A DNA stretch of 64,000 bases from Comamonas sp. SCN 65-56 (GCF_001724135.1 NZ_MEDS01000008.1:186001-250000), one strand, 5' to 3'. Shown: positions 54,899-64,000, counted from the stretch's first letter. Notes: generated by a model from the letters alone, not told the origin. A program made the numbers and translations.

Positions 54899-55654
54899 TT
54901 ATAGCAAGCGCAGCCGGGTTTCGTCATCCTCTGTCAGCCGCCCCTCGGCGCGCGCCGCGTCCAGCAGGTCGGGGCGCAGCTGGCGCGTCAGGCGCAGCTG
55001 CTGACCGCGGCGCCACTGCGCGATCTGCGCGTGGTTGCCAGAGAGCAGCACCGCCGGGACGTCGTGCCCCTGCCACGTTTCAGGCCGGGTGTAGTGCGGG
55101 CAATCGAGCAAACCATCGAGCTGCGGGCTGAAACTGTCCTGCCTGGCGCTGTCCTCATCGTGCAGCACACCCGGCTGCAGGCGGGCCACGGCGTCGAGCA
55201 GCGCCATGGCCGCGACCTCGCCACCAGAGAGGACGAAATCGCCCAAGCTGATCTGTTGCCGGACATGGGCATCGATGAAACGCTGATCGATGCCTTCGTA
55301 GCGGCCACACAGCAAAATCGCACCACTGCCGCCCGCCCAGTCCTGCACACCCGACTGACTGAGCCTCTGCCCCACGGGAGAAAACAGCACCAGGGGCGCC
55401 TGCATCTCAGGCGCTTCATTGCGATCGGCGCGAACGGCCGCCAGGCAACGTGCCAGCGGCTGCGCCATCATCACCATACCCGGGCCGCCGCCAAACGGTC
55501 GATCGTCGACACGGCGGTAGTTGCCCTCGGCATGATCGCGCGGATTCCACAGCCGCACCGCCACCTGCCCCGAGGCATAGGCGCGGCGCGTGACACCACT
55601 GGCAAGAAAAGGCGCGAACAGCTCGGGGAACAGCGTGATGAGGTCAAAGCGCAC
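54899..55654 (-). CDS. trmD: tRNA (guanine-N1)-methyltransferase
   Basis: 251-residue SPOUT methyltransferase making m1G37. FDLITLFPELFAPFL, RPFGGGPGMVM, CGRYEGIDQRFIDAH and GDFVLSGGEVAAM form the trefoil-knot SAM site. A GTG start with GAAGG upstream fits best, 10 bp after rimM; an ATG further up would overlap rimM. Essential in most bacteria. Confidence 0.96.
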   Translation of the reverse strand: MRFDLITLFPELFAPFLASGVTRRAYASGQVAVRLWNPRDHAEGNYRRVDDRPFGGGPGMVMMAQPLARCLAAVRADRNEAPEMQAPLVLFSPVGQRLSQSGVQDWAGGSGAILLCGRYEGIDQRFIDAHVRQQISLGDFVLSGGEVAAMALLDAVARLQPGVLHDEDSARQDSFSPQLDGLLDCPHYTRPETWQGHDVPAVLLSGNHAQIAQWRRGQQLRLTRQLRPDLLDAARAEGRLTEDDETRLRLL

Positions 55655-55664
55655 GCCGGGGCCT

Positions 55665-56237
55665 TCAATAATCGGGCTGCCAATCGACCGTGATGCGCCG
55701 ACCCGCGAGATCCACCTGGTCGATGAAGGCTGAAACAAAGGGGATCAGGCGCTCGCAGGGCTTGCCACCGTGCTCGCCCGCCAACACCAGCGTGGTCTGC
55801 GGCCCCGAAGCGAGCAAATCCCGGACGCTGCCCAAGGTCACCCCTTCACGGTTGATCACCGCAAGGCCGATCAGGTCCACCCAGTAGTACTCGTCATCCT
55901 GCGTCCGCGGGAAGGCCGAGCGGGCAATGAAAATGCGCGCGCCGCGCAGCCGATCAGCCTGTGCCCGGTCCTGCACGCACTGCGCCTGCGCCACCACCGC
56001 ATCGCCGTGCGGACGTGCCTGCTGCACCTCAAGGCTCACGCAACGCTCGAACGGGCTCTTCGCCCCGCGCTCTGCCGGCAGCAAAAACCACTGCGGCGCC
56101 GCCAGCAAAGCGTCGGGTGCGCTGCTGAAGGGCACCACCTTGAACCAGCCCTTGACACCCCATGCCTCGCCCACGCGACCGACCTCGATCGCGTCGTCCG
56201 GCAGTTCGGCAAAGGGCAGTTCAGGGAAATCCATCAT
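55665..56237 (-). CDS. rimM: 16S rRNA processing protein RimM
   Basis: 190 residues. RimM N domain (EVGRVGEAWGVKGWFKVVPF) and PRC-barrel C domain (YYWVDLIGLAVINREGVTLG, CERLIPFVSAFIDQVDLAGR). It assists 30S head assembly and binds S19. Two Met codons start the frame. It is separated from rpsP by a terminator-like hairpin, which may lower its expression relative to S16. Confidence 0.95.
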   Translation of the reverse strand: MMDFPELPFAELPDDAIEVGRVGEAWGVKGWFKVVPFSSAPDALLAAPQWFLLPAERGAKSPFERCVSLEVQQARPHGDAVVAQAQCVQDRAQADRLRGARIFIARSAFPRTQDDEYYWVDLIGLAVINREGVTLGSVRDLLASGPQTTLVLAGEHGGKPCERLIPFVSAFIDQVDLAGRRITVDWQPDY

Positions 56238-56244
56238 GCGCGTT

Positions 56245-56286
56245 GAAAAGCAAAACGGGCCCGTCAGTGCAACCGACGAAGCCCGT
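56245..56286 (-). terminator. terminator-like hairpin between rpsP and rimM
   Basis: In minus-strand RNA ACGGGC pairs with GCCCGT, with an inner CGTC/GACG stem, followed by TTTGCTTTT. The T tract is interrupted and the downstream genes belong to the same operon, so partial read-through is expected. Confidence 0.55.
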
Positions 56287-56307
56287 GCTGGCTGGCGCCA
56301 GGAACGA

Positions 56308-56559
56308 TCAGGCGGCCTGCTTGCCGGCCTGGCGGATCAGGCGATCCACGGTGGGGGACGCTTGCGCACCCACGCTCTTCCAGTAGGTAATGCGGTCTTG
56401 CACCAGACGCAGGCTTTCCTCGCCGCCCTTGGCGGAGGGGTTGTAAAAGCCCACGCGCTCGATGAAGCTGCCGTCACGGCGCACGCGCTTGTCGGCCACG
56501 ACGATGTTGAAGAACGGACGGCCCTTGGCGCCGCCGCGGGAGAGTCGAATCACGACCAT
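56308..56559 (-). CDS. rpsP: 30S ribosomal protein S16
   Basis: 83 residues: [59 protein letters not shown]. It heads the S16-RimM-TrmD-L19 operon. The start MVVIRLS is the usual one; upstream in-frame codons lie in the leader. Confidence 0.98.
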   Translation of the reverse strand: MVVIRLSRGGAKGRPFFNIVVADKRVRRDGSFIERVGFYNPSAKGGEESLRLVQDRITYWKSVGAQASPTVDRLIRQAGKQAA

Positions 56560-56661
56560 GGTTGAATCCTTTGGGTGGTTGCCGCTGACGTTGCGGCAGT
56601 TCTTGCTGCGCTTGAGACACGCGACTGACCACCCGGTCAGCGACACGCTGCAAAGCCCGGC

Positions 56662-56690
56662 ATTATAGCGAAATCATTTCGGGGGAATAA
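56662..56690 (-). promoter_or_regulatory. promoter of the rpsP operon
   Basis: On the minus strand a consensus TATAAT is 17 bp from TTATTC, giving a leader of about 95 nt before S16. It lies in the 139-bp gap shared with the divergent TM2-protein gene. Confidence 0.6.
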
Positions 56691-56698
56691 TCGCACCC

Positions 56699-57145
56699 AT
56701 GAAAAACAAGACCCTCACCACCTGGCTTGCCTTCCTTGGCGGTCCGCTCGGCCTGCATCGCTTTTATCTGCGCGGCCTGGGCGACTGGCTCGGCTGGATG
56801 TTCCCCATCCCTACCGCCCTCGGAATCGTCGGCATCGAGCGCATCCAGCAGCTCGGCGTGGATGACCAGCTCAGCTGGGTGCTGATCCCGCTGCTGGGCC
56901 TGATCATCGCCGTCTGCGCGCTGACGGCCATCGTGTACGGCCTGATGCCGCAGGAGCAATGGAACGCACGCTTCAACCCGGGCGCAGCGCCGGAGCATCC
57001 GGCAGGACGCACCTATTGGCTCACGGTAATGGGCGTTGCCACCGCGCTGCTGGTGGGGGCGGGGGTATTGATGGCGACGATTGCCTTTGGCTTCGAGCAT
57101 TTCTGGGAATACCAGCTCGAAGAGGCTCGAAAAATATCACAATAA
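56699..57145 (+). CDS. TM2-domain membrane protein
   Basis: 148 residues. The N-terminal TM2 motif WLAFLGGPLGLHRFYLRGLG is followed by three more hydrophobic helices (VLIPLLGLIIAVCALTAIVY, LTVMGVATALLVGAGVLMAT). Function unknown. The gene is divergent from rpsP. Confidence 0.85.
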   Translation: MKNKTLTTWLAFLGGPLGLHRFYLRGLGDWLGWMFPIPTALGIVGIERIQQLGVDDQLSWVLIPLLGLIIAVCALTAIVYGLMPQEQWNARFNPGAAPEHPAGRTYWLTVMGVATALLVGAGVLMATIAFGFEHFWEYQLEEARKISQ

Positions 57146-57195
57146 ACCCGGTTTTCACTTTCCAGCAAAGCGTGAACAGCTATCGTATTGATATC

Positions 57196-58206
57196 TCAAT
57201 ACATCTGCAGACTCACCCAGTAGGCAATGCCGGCGATGAATGCACTCGCCGGAATGGTGAGTATCCAGGCCCAGACGATATTGCCCGCCACCCCCCAGCG
57301 CACGGCGCTGGCGCGCTGGGTGGAGCCAACGCCGACGATGGCGCCGGTGATGGTGTGCGTGGTCGATACCGGAATGCCAAGCCAGGTGGCAAGGAACAGC
57401 GACAGCGCCCCGCCCGTCTCCGCGCAAAACCCGCCCACAGGCTTGAGCTTGGTGATCTTCTGCCCCATGGTCTTGACGATGCGCCAGCCGCCAAACATGG
57501 TGCCCAGGCCCATCGCGCTGTAGCAGGTCACAATGACCCAGATGGGCGGCTCGGCATCGCCGGCGGAGGCGTACCCGGTCGCGATCAGCAGCAGCCAGAT
57601 GATGCCTATGGTTTTCTGCGCGTCGTTGCCGCCATGCCCCAGGCTGTAGGCGCCGGCCGAGATCAGCTGCAAGCGCCGAAACCAGCGGTCGATGCGCTGC
57701 GGACGCGCGCGCCGCAGAACCCAGGCCATGAGCACCATCATCATTGACCCGAGGATGAAGCCCAGCAGCGGCGAGATGAAGATGAACGCGACGATCTTGA
57801 AGATGCCGCTGGCCACCAGCGCGCTTGCGCCCGTCTTGGCAATCACCGCCCCGACGATGCCGCCGATCAGCGCGTGCGAGGAGCTGCTGGGGATGCCGTA
57901 ATACCAGGTGATGATGTTCCAGACGATCGCGCCCACCAACGCGCCAAACACGATGTGTGTGTCAACCACGTGAATATCGACAATTCCCTTGCCGATGGTG
58001 GCTGCGACACTCAGGTGAAACACGAAGATCGCAACGACGTTGAAGAACGCCGCAAAAACCACGGCCTGCGACGGCTTGAGCACGCCGGTGGAGACAACGG
58101 TGGCAATCGAGTTGGCCGCGTCGTGAAAGCCGTTCATGAAATCGAACGCGACAGCCAGACCAACCAGCAGAATCACGACCCAGAGGGCGGCCTGAACGGT
58201 TTCCAT
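57196..58206 (-). CDS. inorganic phosphate transporter, PiT family
   Basis: 336 residues with about ten helices. The duplicated PiT signature appears as FMNGFHDAANSIATVVSTG near the N-terminus and YSLGHGGNDAQKTIGII in the second half. Low-affinity H+- or metal-phosphate symport. Its start is 31 bp after the DUF47 gene, an arrangement typical of pit operons. Confidence 0.94.
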   Translation of the reverse strand: METVQAALWVVILLVGLAVAFDFMNGFHDAANSIATVVSTGVLKPSQAVVFAAFFNVVAIFVFHLSVAATIGKGIVDIHVVDTHIVFGALVGAIVWNIITWYYGIPSSSSHALIGGIVGAVIAKTGASALVASGIFKIVAFIFISPLLGFILGSMMMVLMAWVLRRARPQRIDRWFRRLQLISAGAYSLGHGGNDAQKTIGIIWLLLIATGYASAGDAEPPIWVIVTCYSAMGLGTMFGGWRIVKTMGQKITKLKPVGGFCAETGGALSLFLATWLGIPVSTTHTITGAIVGVGSTQRASAVRWGVAGNIVWAWILTIPASAFIAGIAYWVSLQMY

Positions 58207-58237
58207 GGTGCAGGGAAAGTGATGACGAAGCGATGCT

Positions 58238-58885
58238 TCAGGAGTTTTCGAGGATCACGCCCTCGATGTGGTTGGCCACATCCTCGCATTTGTCCGTCAC
58301 CGTCTCCAGCAACTCGTAGATTTCCTTGAGCTTGATGATCTCGCGCGCATCCACCGCTTCGCGAAACAGCTTGCTCATGGCGCTGCGCAGCACGCGGTCG
58401 GCCTCGCCTTCGACACGATCAATTTCCTCGCAGACCTTGAGCGCACGCTCCGTTACTGCCGGCTCCGCGATGCGCCCCAGCATGCGCACCGCATCACGCA
58501 CCAGGCCGCAGCAGGTGACGCACAGCTGCGTTAGGTGCCGGATTTCTTCGGTCACATGCTGCAAGTCATAGAGCGCCATGGCTTCGGCCGTGTCCTGCAG
58601 CAGGTCGGCCACGTCATCCATGGTGTTGATGAGTGAATGGATCTGCTCGCGATCGATGGGCGTGATGAAGGTGCGGTGCAAGGCCCGGTTCACCTCGTGC
58701 GTCACGCGATCGGCAGCGCGCTCGGCATCGTCAACCTCCTGCTGGTGGCGCTCGCGCTGGTGCGGGACAGCATAGTCCGTAACCAGTGAGGAAAACGCTT
58801 CCACGGCCTCCACGATGCGATCGGCATGCTGGTTGAACAACTCGAAAAAATTGCCCTCGCGGGGCAATAATTTTCCAAACAGCAT
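58238..58885 (-). CDS. DUF47 / PhoU-like phosphate transport regulator
   Basis: 215-residue all-helical protein (EREL-type repeats: NTMDDVADLLQDTAEAMALY, KLKEIYELLETVTDKCEDVA) of the TIGR00153 group. These proteins partner PiT transporters and probably modulate them. GAGGAG precedes the start MLFGKLLP. First gene of the pit operon; a TTGCAG-N17-CATACC promoter-like pair lies upstream. Confidence 0.92.
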   Translation of the reverse strand: MLFGKLLPREGNFFELFNQHADRIVEAVEAFSSLVTDYAVPHQRERHQQEVDDAERAADRVTHEVNRALHRTFITPIDREQIHSLINTMDDVADLLQDTAEAMALYDLQHVTEEIRHLTQLCVTCCGLVRDAVRMLGRIAEPAVTERALKVCEEIDRVEGEADRVLRSAMSKLFREAVDAREIIKLKEIYELLETVTDKCEDVANHIEGVILENS

Positions 58886-58972
58886 GCAGGCTCCTCGTGG
58901 GAAGGACTTGTAAGGCAGCGGACCGCGCATGGTATGGCTCGGACCGCGAGAAGCTGCAATTTTACTCGGGGT

Positions 58973-58984
58973 AACCCCGGGGTT
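58973..58984. promoter_or_regulatory. 12-bp perfect palindrome in the divergent DUF47-patatin intergenic region
   Basis: AACCCCGGGGTT, next to GGGG-TAA-CCCC, in a 162-bp gap that must hold two divergent promoters. A factor-binding site is possible but no protein is indicated. Confidence 0.25.
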
Positions 58985-59047
58985 CGGCAAGTCCAAAATC
59001 TTCTATAACCGTCGCACCGTGACAGCACGGCGTCCGCGCCACCCTCC

Positions 59048-60337
59048 ATGCCAGCCCAGCCACTTCCCGATCCCGGCGTCGCGCCGCCACTGACAGGTCT
59101 GGTGCTGACCGGCGGCGGTGCCCGGGCCGCCTACCAGGTCGGGGTGCTGCAGGCGATCTCGGATTTGCGCCGCCAATGCGAGCCGAACAACCACGCCAAC
59201 CCGTTTCCCGTGATGACCGGCACCTCGGCCGGGGCGATCAACGCAGCCGCGCTGGCCTGCGGAGCGGACCAGTTCGATCGTTCGGTGCGGCGCCTGGCGC
59301 GCGTCTGGAGCCACTTTCACCCGCACAACGTCTACCGCTCGGACTCCATCAGCATGCTGCGCAGCGGCGCCAGCTGGCTGTCGCTGTTGTCGCTGGGCTG
59401 GGTGGTCGCGCGCTGGCATCGTTTGCGGCCGCGCTCGCTGCTGGACAACGGCCCGTTGCTGCAATTGCTGCAGCAGCTCGTGCCCCTCATCCGCCTGCCG
59501 CTGCTGATGCGCCAGGGCCATCTGCACGCGCTCGCCATCACCGCGTCCAGCTACAGCTCGGGCGAACACATCACCTTTTTTGAAGCCGGCGACCGGCTCG
59601 TGCCCTGGGTGCGCACCCAGCGGCGCTCAATACGCGACGAAATACGCCATGAGCACCTGCTGGCATCGTCCGCCATTCCGTTCATTTTTCCCGCCCAGGG
59701 CATAGACATCGACGGCGCCACCGAATATTTCGGCGACGGTTCGATGCGCCAATCCGCCCCGATCGCACCGGCAATCCATCTGGGCGCGGAGCGCATCCTG
59801 GTGATAGGCGCAGGGCGCATGCGCGAATCCGGCAGCGATCCAACGGCCGCGCCCTCGAGCGGCTACCCGTCGCTGGCGCAGATTGCCGGCCACGCGCTCT
59901 CCAACATCTTTCTCGACGCCCTCTGGGTGGATGTGGAGCGCATGCAACGCATCAACAAGACGCTGTCGCTGATCCCTGCGCAGGCGCGTACCAACAGCGC
60001 GCTGAAGCCCTTGGAGCTCTTGGTGATCGCGCCCTCTCAGCGCCTGGACGCCATCGCTACCCGCCATGTCGATCGGCTGCCAGTGGCATTGCGCACCCTG
60101 CTGGGAACCATAGGCGTATCGTCAAAAAAGCAGGAGGTCCGCAGCGCCGCACTGGCCAGCTATCTGCTGTTCGAGGAGCACTACACGCAGGAGCTGATGG
60201 CGCTGGGGCGGGCCGACGTGGCCGCGCGGCGCGACGAGGTCCTGGCCTTTTTTGGCTGGCGCCTGTCGCCAGATCGAAGTGGCGCGCCAAGTCAAATCCA
60301 ACCCGACCACCTTGGAATGCCACCGCCCGATGAGTGA
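59048..60337 (+). CDS. patatin-like phospholipase
   Basis: 429 residues. Oxyanion-hole GGGARAAYQVGVL, nucleophile elbow GTSAGAINAAAL and the dyad Asp in DGSMRQSAPI are all present. The N-terminus has no signal peptide, so it is probably a cytoplasmic or membrane-peripheral lipid acyl hydrolase. The last bases overlap the start of a diguanylate cyclase gene by 8 bp, which couples their translation. Confidence 0.92.
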   Translation: MPAQPLPDPGVAPPLTGLVLTGGGARAAYQVGVLQAISDLRRQCEPNNHANPFPVMTGTSAGAINAAALACGADQFDRSVRRLARVWSHFHPHNVYRSDSISMLRSGASWLSLLSLGWVVARWHRLRPRSLLDNGPLLQLLQQLVPLIRLPLLMRQGHLHALAITASSYSSGEHITFFEAGDRLVPWVRTQRRSIRDEIRHEHLLASSAIPFIFPAQGIDIDGATEYFGDGSMRQSAPIAPAIHLGAERILVIGAGRMRESGSDPTAAPSSGYPSLAQIAGHALSNIFLDALWVDVERMQRINKTLSLIPAQARTNSALKPLELLVIAPSQRLDAIATRHVDRLPVALRTLLGTIGVSSKKQEVRSAALASYLLFEEHYTQELMALGRADVAARRDEVLAFFGWRLSPDRSGAPSQIQPDHLGMPPPDE

Positions 60338-62093
60338 GATCCCAGCCCTCCAGAAAACCCGCTCCGCCCCCGCGCACCGCTACTCGACGCTGCGCCTGTC
60401 GCTGATCCTGCCCTTCATCGCACTGATCGCGATGCTCACCGGCGGGCTGGGGATGATGTGGTACTGGACCGGCACCCGTACCGTCTCGGCGCTGTCACAG
60501 CAGTTGATGCAGGAGATGGCCGAACGCATCGGCCAAGCGGTGCAAACACACCTGCAAAATTCCGGCGCCATGCTGCAGGCGGTCTACCCCGATGGCCTCA
60601 CGGCGGGCGCCGACATCCGTCAGGATCTGGCGCCACTGCGCATGCGCCTGTGGGCCGCAACCTCACTCAGCGGTCACATGGGCGACTATGTGCACTACGG
60701 CAACCTGGCGGGGCAAAACATCGGGCTGCTGCGCCAGAAGCCTGCGCAGGCGCAACTGCGCCTCAAGCTCAACGCGCAGGATCACCGTGTCTACTACCAG
60801 CTGGACGGCATCACCGCCAAGCCGGTGGCGTTGTCCACCGAAAGCACGGTGTTCGACCCGCGCACCCGGCCCTGGTTTCAGGCCGCACAAAAGGCCTCGG
60901 GCGACCTCTGGACGCCGGTCTACATCGACTTCAACGCGCGCGACCTGGTGATGACGCGCGTGCACCGCGTGCTCTCGCCGACGGGCGAATTCCAAGGTGC
61001 GGTGGCGACCGACCTGTTCCTGAACGCGCTGCAACGCTTCATCTCCGAGCTGCCGATGGCCAAGGGTGGCCAGGCGATGCTGCTGGAGCCCGATGGCGCG
61101 CTGATTGCCATTTCCGGCAACGCCAACATCGCCACTGGCGCCGACGGCAAGCCCGAGCGCATCTACGCCGAGCGCAGCGGCAACGCGCTGCTCAAGGCCA
61201 GCTTCGCCGCCCTGCAATCGGCCTTCAAGACAGCCAGCGACGAGCCGCACCGCTCACTCGTGATCGACACTGCGGACGGCAAGGTGCAGGTGGCCTGGCA
61301 GCGCATCCGCGACGACGCAGGGTTGAACTGGCTGGCCATCGTCGCGCTGCCGCACAAGGAAATGCTGGCGGGTGTGCGGCGCGACATCTTCCTGCTGGGC
61401 GCCATCGGCCTGCTGGCGTTGGGCATCGCACTCATCATCGGGCTGCGCATCTTCGGCGGCGTTGCCAAGGACATGCGCACGCTCACGCATGCGGTGCGCC
61501 GCGTCGGCGATGGCGACATCGACGTACCGATTCAGGTGCAACGCAACGACGAAATTGCCGAGCTGGCGCACAACTTCCAGCACATGCGCCACAACCTGTT
61601 CACCGATCCGCTCACCGGCGTTGGCAACCGCAGTGCGCTCAACCACCTGCTGGCTACGCTGATACGCGAAAGCCCGACGGACGAGCCATTGATCCCGTTC
61701 GCCCTGCTTTTCATCGACCTGAACCGCTTCAAGCCGCTGAACGACCGCTGGGGGCACGAGAACGGCGACCTGGCGCTGATCGAGGTGGCGCAGCGCATGC
61801 GCGATCGTTTGCGCGGCGATGATTTCATCGCGCGCCTGGGCGGTGACGAATTCGTGATCGTCGCCCGCGCCATGGCCAGCGACGAACAGGCCCGCGCCGC
61901 AGGCGAGCAATTGCGCACCGCGATTCAAGCGCCGCTGCGCACGCTCAGGGACATTCCGGCCGGGGAAAGCGTGAGTGTGGGCGCGGCCATCGGACACGCG
62001 CTGTTCCCGCGCGATGGCATGAACCCGAGCGACTTGCTCAAGCACGCCGACGAGGCGATGTACCGCGACAAGCCCGCGCCGGGCGAGCGCTGA
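60330..62093 (+). CDS. membrane diguanylate cyclase (CACHE-HAMP-GGDEF)
   Basis: 587 residues. TM1 at ~22-45 ([19 protein letters not shown]), a periplasmic double-CACHE-like sensor to ~350 ([35 protein letters not shown]), TM2 at ~358-380, HAMP ([20 protein letters not shown]) and GGDEF near 504 ([10 protein letters not shown]). The inhibitory I-site RGDD is intact, so product feedback is expected. CACHE sensors bind small ligands such as amino or carboxylic acids. Start MSEIPAL overlaps the patatin stop region. Confidence 0.92.
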   Translation: MSEIPALQKTRSAPAHRYSTLRLSLILPFIALIAMLTGGLGMMWYWTGTRTVSALSQQLMQEMAERIGQAVQTHLQNSGAMLQAVYPDGLTAGADIRQDLAPLRMRLWAATSLSGHMGDYVHYGNLAGQNIGLLRQKPAQAQLRLKLNAQDHRVYYQLDGITAKPVALSTESTVFDPRTRPWFQAAQKASGDLWTPVYIDFNARDLVMTRVHRVLSPTGEFQGAVATDLFLNALQRFISELPMAKGGQAMLLEPDGALIAISGNANIATGADGKPERIYAERSGNALLKASFAALQSAFKTASDEPHRSLVIDTADGKVQVAWQRIRDDAGLNWLAIVALPHKEMLAGVRRDIFLLGAIGLLALGIALIIGLRIFGGVAKDMRTLTHAVRRVGDGDIDVPIQVQRNDEIAELAHNFQHMRHNLFTDPLTGVGNRSALNHLLATLIRESPTDEPLIPFALLFIDLNRFKPLNDRWGHENGDLALIEVAQRMRDRLRGDDFIARLGGDEFVIVARAMASDEQARAAGEQLRTAIQAPLRTLRDIPAGESVSVGAAIGHALFPRDGMNPSDLLKHADEAMYRDKPAPGER

Positions 62094-62164
62094 ACCGACC
62101 GCCCAGGCAGGGCATGGCGGGCGTTTCCTACAATGACCGGTTTCGCCCTGTCTGCTCAAAACCC

Positions 62165-64000
62165 ATGTCCGCGCGCAAGATCTTCGTCACCACCGCCCTG
62201 CCCTACGCCAACGGCAAATTCCACATCGGCCACATCATGGAGTACATCCAGGCCGACACCTGGGTGCGGGCGCAGCGCATGCAGGGTGCGCAGGTCAACT
62301 TCGTCGGCGCCGATGACGCGCATGGCGCACCCATCATGATCGCCGCCGAAAAGGCCGGCAAGACGCCGCAGCAGTTCGTCGCCGAGATTGCCGCCGGGCG
62401 CAAGGAATACCTGGACGGCTTTCACATCGCGTTTGACAACTGGCACAGCACCGACGCGCCGGAAAACCACGAACTGGCGCAGCAGATCTACCTCGATCTG
62501 AAACAGGCCGGCCTGATCGAAACCCGCACCATCGAGCAGTTCTACGACCCTGAAAAGGGCATGTTCCTGCCCGACCGCTTCATCAAGGGCGAATGCCCGC
62601 GCTGCCACGCCAAGGATCAGTACGGCGACAACTGCGAGGTCTGCGGCGCGGTCTATGCACCCACGGAGCTGATCGCCCCGTACTCGGCGCTCTCGGGTGC
62701 CCGACCCGAGCTGAAAACATCCGAGCACTTTTTCTTCAAGCTGTCGGATCCTCGCTGCGTCGAATTCCTGAAGGAATGGACGCAAAACGGCGAGCACGTG
62801 CAACCGGAAGTCGCGGCCAAGATCCGCGAGTGGTTTGGCACGCGCACCAACCCCGACCAGCAGCGGTCTGGATGACTGGGACATCTCGCGCGACGCGCCC
62901 TACTTCGGCATCGAAATCCCCGATGCGCCGGGCAAGTATTTCTATGTCTGGCTGGACGCGCCCATCGGCTACCTTGCGTCGCTCAAGAACCTGCTGGACC
63001 GACGCGGCGAGGATTACGAGGCCTACATGGCCGACCCACAGCTTGAACAGTACCACTTCATCGGCAAGGACATCATCACCTTCCACACGCTGTTCTGGCC
63101 CGCGACGCTGAAATTCAGCGGCAGAAAGACCCCCACCAGGATCTGCGTGCACGGCTTCATGACCGTGAACAACGGCGAGAAGATGAGCAAGAGCCGGGGC
63201 ACGGGGCTGGACCCGCTCAAGTACCTGGCTCTGGGCATGCATCCGGAGTGGCTGCGCTACTACCTGGGCGCCAAGCTCAACGGCCGCAATGAAGACATCG
63301 ACTTCAACCCCGACGATTTCATGGCGCGCGTCAACGCCGATCTGATCGGCAAGTACGTGAACATCGCGTCGCGCGCCGCAGGCTTCATCACCAAGCGCTT
63401 TGGCGGCAAGCTGGGCCGCGCGGGCGATGACGGCCAAGCGCTGCTGACGGCGCTGCGCGCGCAGGCGGGCGCCATCGTGGCCGCCTATGAAGAGCGCAAC
63501 ACCGCCCACGCCGCGCGCGAGATCATGCTGCTGTGCGACAAGGTGAACAGCTACGTGGACGCCAACAAGCCCTGGGAGCTGGCCAAGCAGGAGGGCCAGG
63601 ACGCGCGCCTGCACGAGGTGTGCAGCACCTGCATCGAGGCCTTCCGGCTGCTGACGATTTACCTCAAACCCATGCTGCCGTCCGTCGCCGCGCAGGTCGA
63701 GACCTTTCTGCAAGTGGCACCACTGGCGTTTGCCGATGCGCAAACGCTGCTTGGCGTCGCTGCTTGGCGTCGGCCACGCGATCGGCCCATATCAGCATCT
63801 GATGCAGCGCGTGACGGTGGAGCAGCTCGATGCGCTTTTCGCCCTGCCCGAGCCCGAGCTGGTCTTGCCCGGCGGTGAAGCCATCGCCCCCGAGATCAAG
63901 ATCGACGACTTCGCCAAAGTCGATCTGCGCATCGCCAAAATCGTCGAATGCAAGGCGGTGGAAGGCTCGACCAAGCTGCTGCAGCTCACGCTGGACGCGG
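62165..64000 (+). pseudogene. metG: methionyl-tRNA synthetase, two frame lesions, 3' end outside window
   Basis: Charges tRNA-Met. The HIGH motif is in [18 protein letters not shown], the Zn knuckle in [23 protein letters not shown] in [13 protein letters not shown], and the C-terminal tRNA-binding EMAP/Trbp111-type domain begins [19 protein letters not shown]. The frame changes at ~62864, where NPDQQ is followed by a TGA in frame and [15 protein letters not shown] continues one base on. It changes again at a 13-bp tandem duplication (63746-63771). Removing one copy restores [20 protein letters not shown]. As MetG is normally essential, sequence error or a second copy should be considered. 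Confidence 0.9.
63746..63771. repeat. 13-bp tandem duplication within metG
   Basis: GCTGCTTGGCGTC is present twice head to tail. Deleting either copy re-joins the catalytic/anticodon-binding part with the C-terminal domain in one frame, so the duplication is the likely cause of the second frame break. Confidence 0.9.

Overview
The window is GC-rich, densely packed chromosomal DNA from a betaproteobacterium, most likely a member of the Comamonadaceae (Burkholderiales). This is inferred from protein character (BPSS1780-type membrane protein, DUF2782 protein, CobD/CbiB-like protein, ThrB of the choline-kinase type, the rpsP-rimM-trmD-rplS order) and from a dispersed palindromic repeat with the core ATAGCT..GCGCTT..AAGCGCT..GAGCC. 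I recognise that repeat from Comamonadaceae genomes, but no database was searched. No prophage, insertion sequence, CRISPR array or rRNA was seen; there is one tRNA, Lys(CTT).

Layout. 1-9.4 kb: alpha-2-macroglobulin-like protein (broken frame, runs off the left edge), a large sugar-diacid/PAS/GGDEF/EAL protein and a divergent Nramp-like transporter. 9.4-12.7 kb: argH diverging from a LytS/LytTR-type two-component pair. 12.8-20.2 kb: a catabolic island with a MarR regulator, gentisate 1,2-dioxygenase, FAH-family hydrolase, salicylate-CoA/AMP ligase, salicylyl-CoA hydroxylase-like flavoprotein, AraC regulator and alpha/beta hydrolase. Together these predict salicylate breakdown through a CoA thioester to gentisate. 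20.2-27.8 kb: ZIP transporter, dienelactone hydrolase, AzlCD exporter, BON lipoprotein, polA, serine hydrolase. 27.8-35.3 kb: DUF2782, thrB, BPSS1780, FMN reductase, broken urea transporter, ClC channel, uvrD. 35.4-41.9 kb: beta-propeller / polysaccharide deacetylase / fatty acid hydroxylase operon, tyrosinase, GMP reductase with an attenuator-like leader, esterase, tRNA-Lys. 42-52.5 kb: Bcr/CflA exporter, broken diguanylate cyclase, rhlE, orn, M48 protease, pterin dehydratase, rsgA, katA, hisC. 52.5-64 kb: CobD/CbiB-like, NUDIX, the S16-RimM-TrmD-L19 operon, TM2 protein, PiT transporter with DUF47 partner, patatin with a diguanylate cyclase, and metG (two frame lesions, runs off the right edge).

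Most informative points: (1) the compact CoA-dependent salicylate-to-gentisate operon, with a promoter whose -35/-10 spacer holds a palindrome; (2) a terminator and a mutually exclusive alternative hairpin upstream of GMP reductase; (3) a structured long leader on rhlE and a terminator-like hairpin between rpsP and rimM; (4) palindromic repeats captured into coding sequence, one of which supplies the signal-like N-terminus of a deacetylase; (5) four genes broken by small indels, including a 13-bp tandem duplication in metG, so either assembly errors or real gene decay must be considered.
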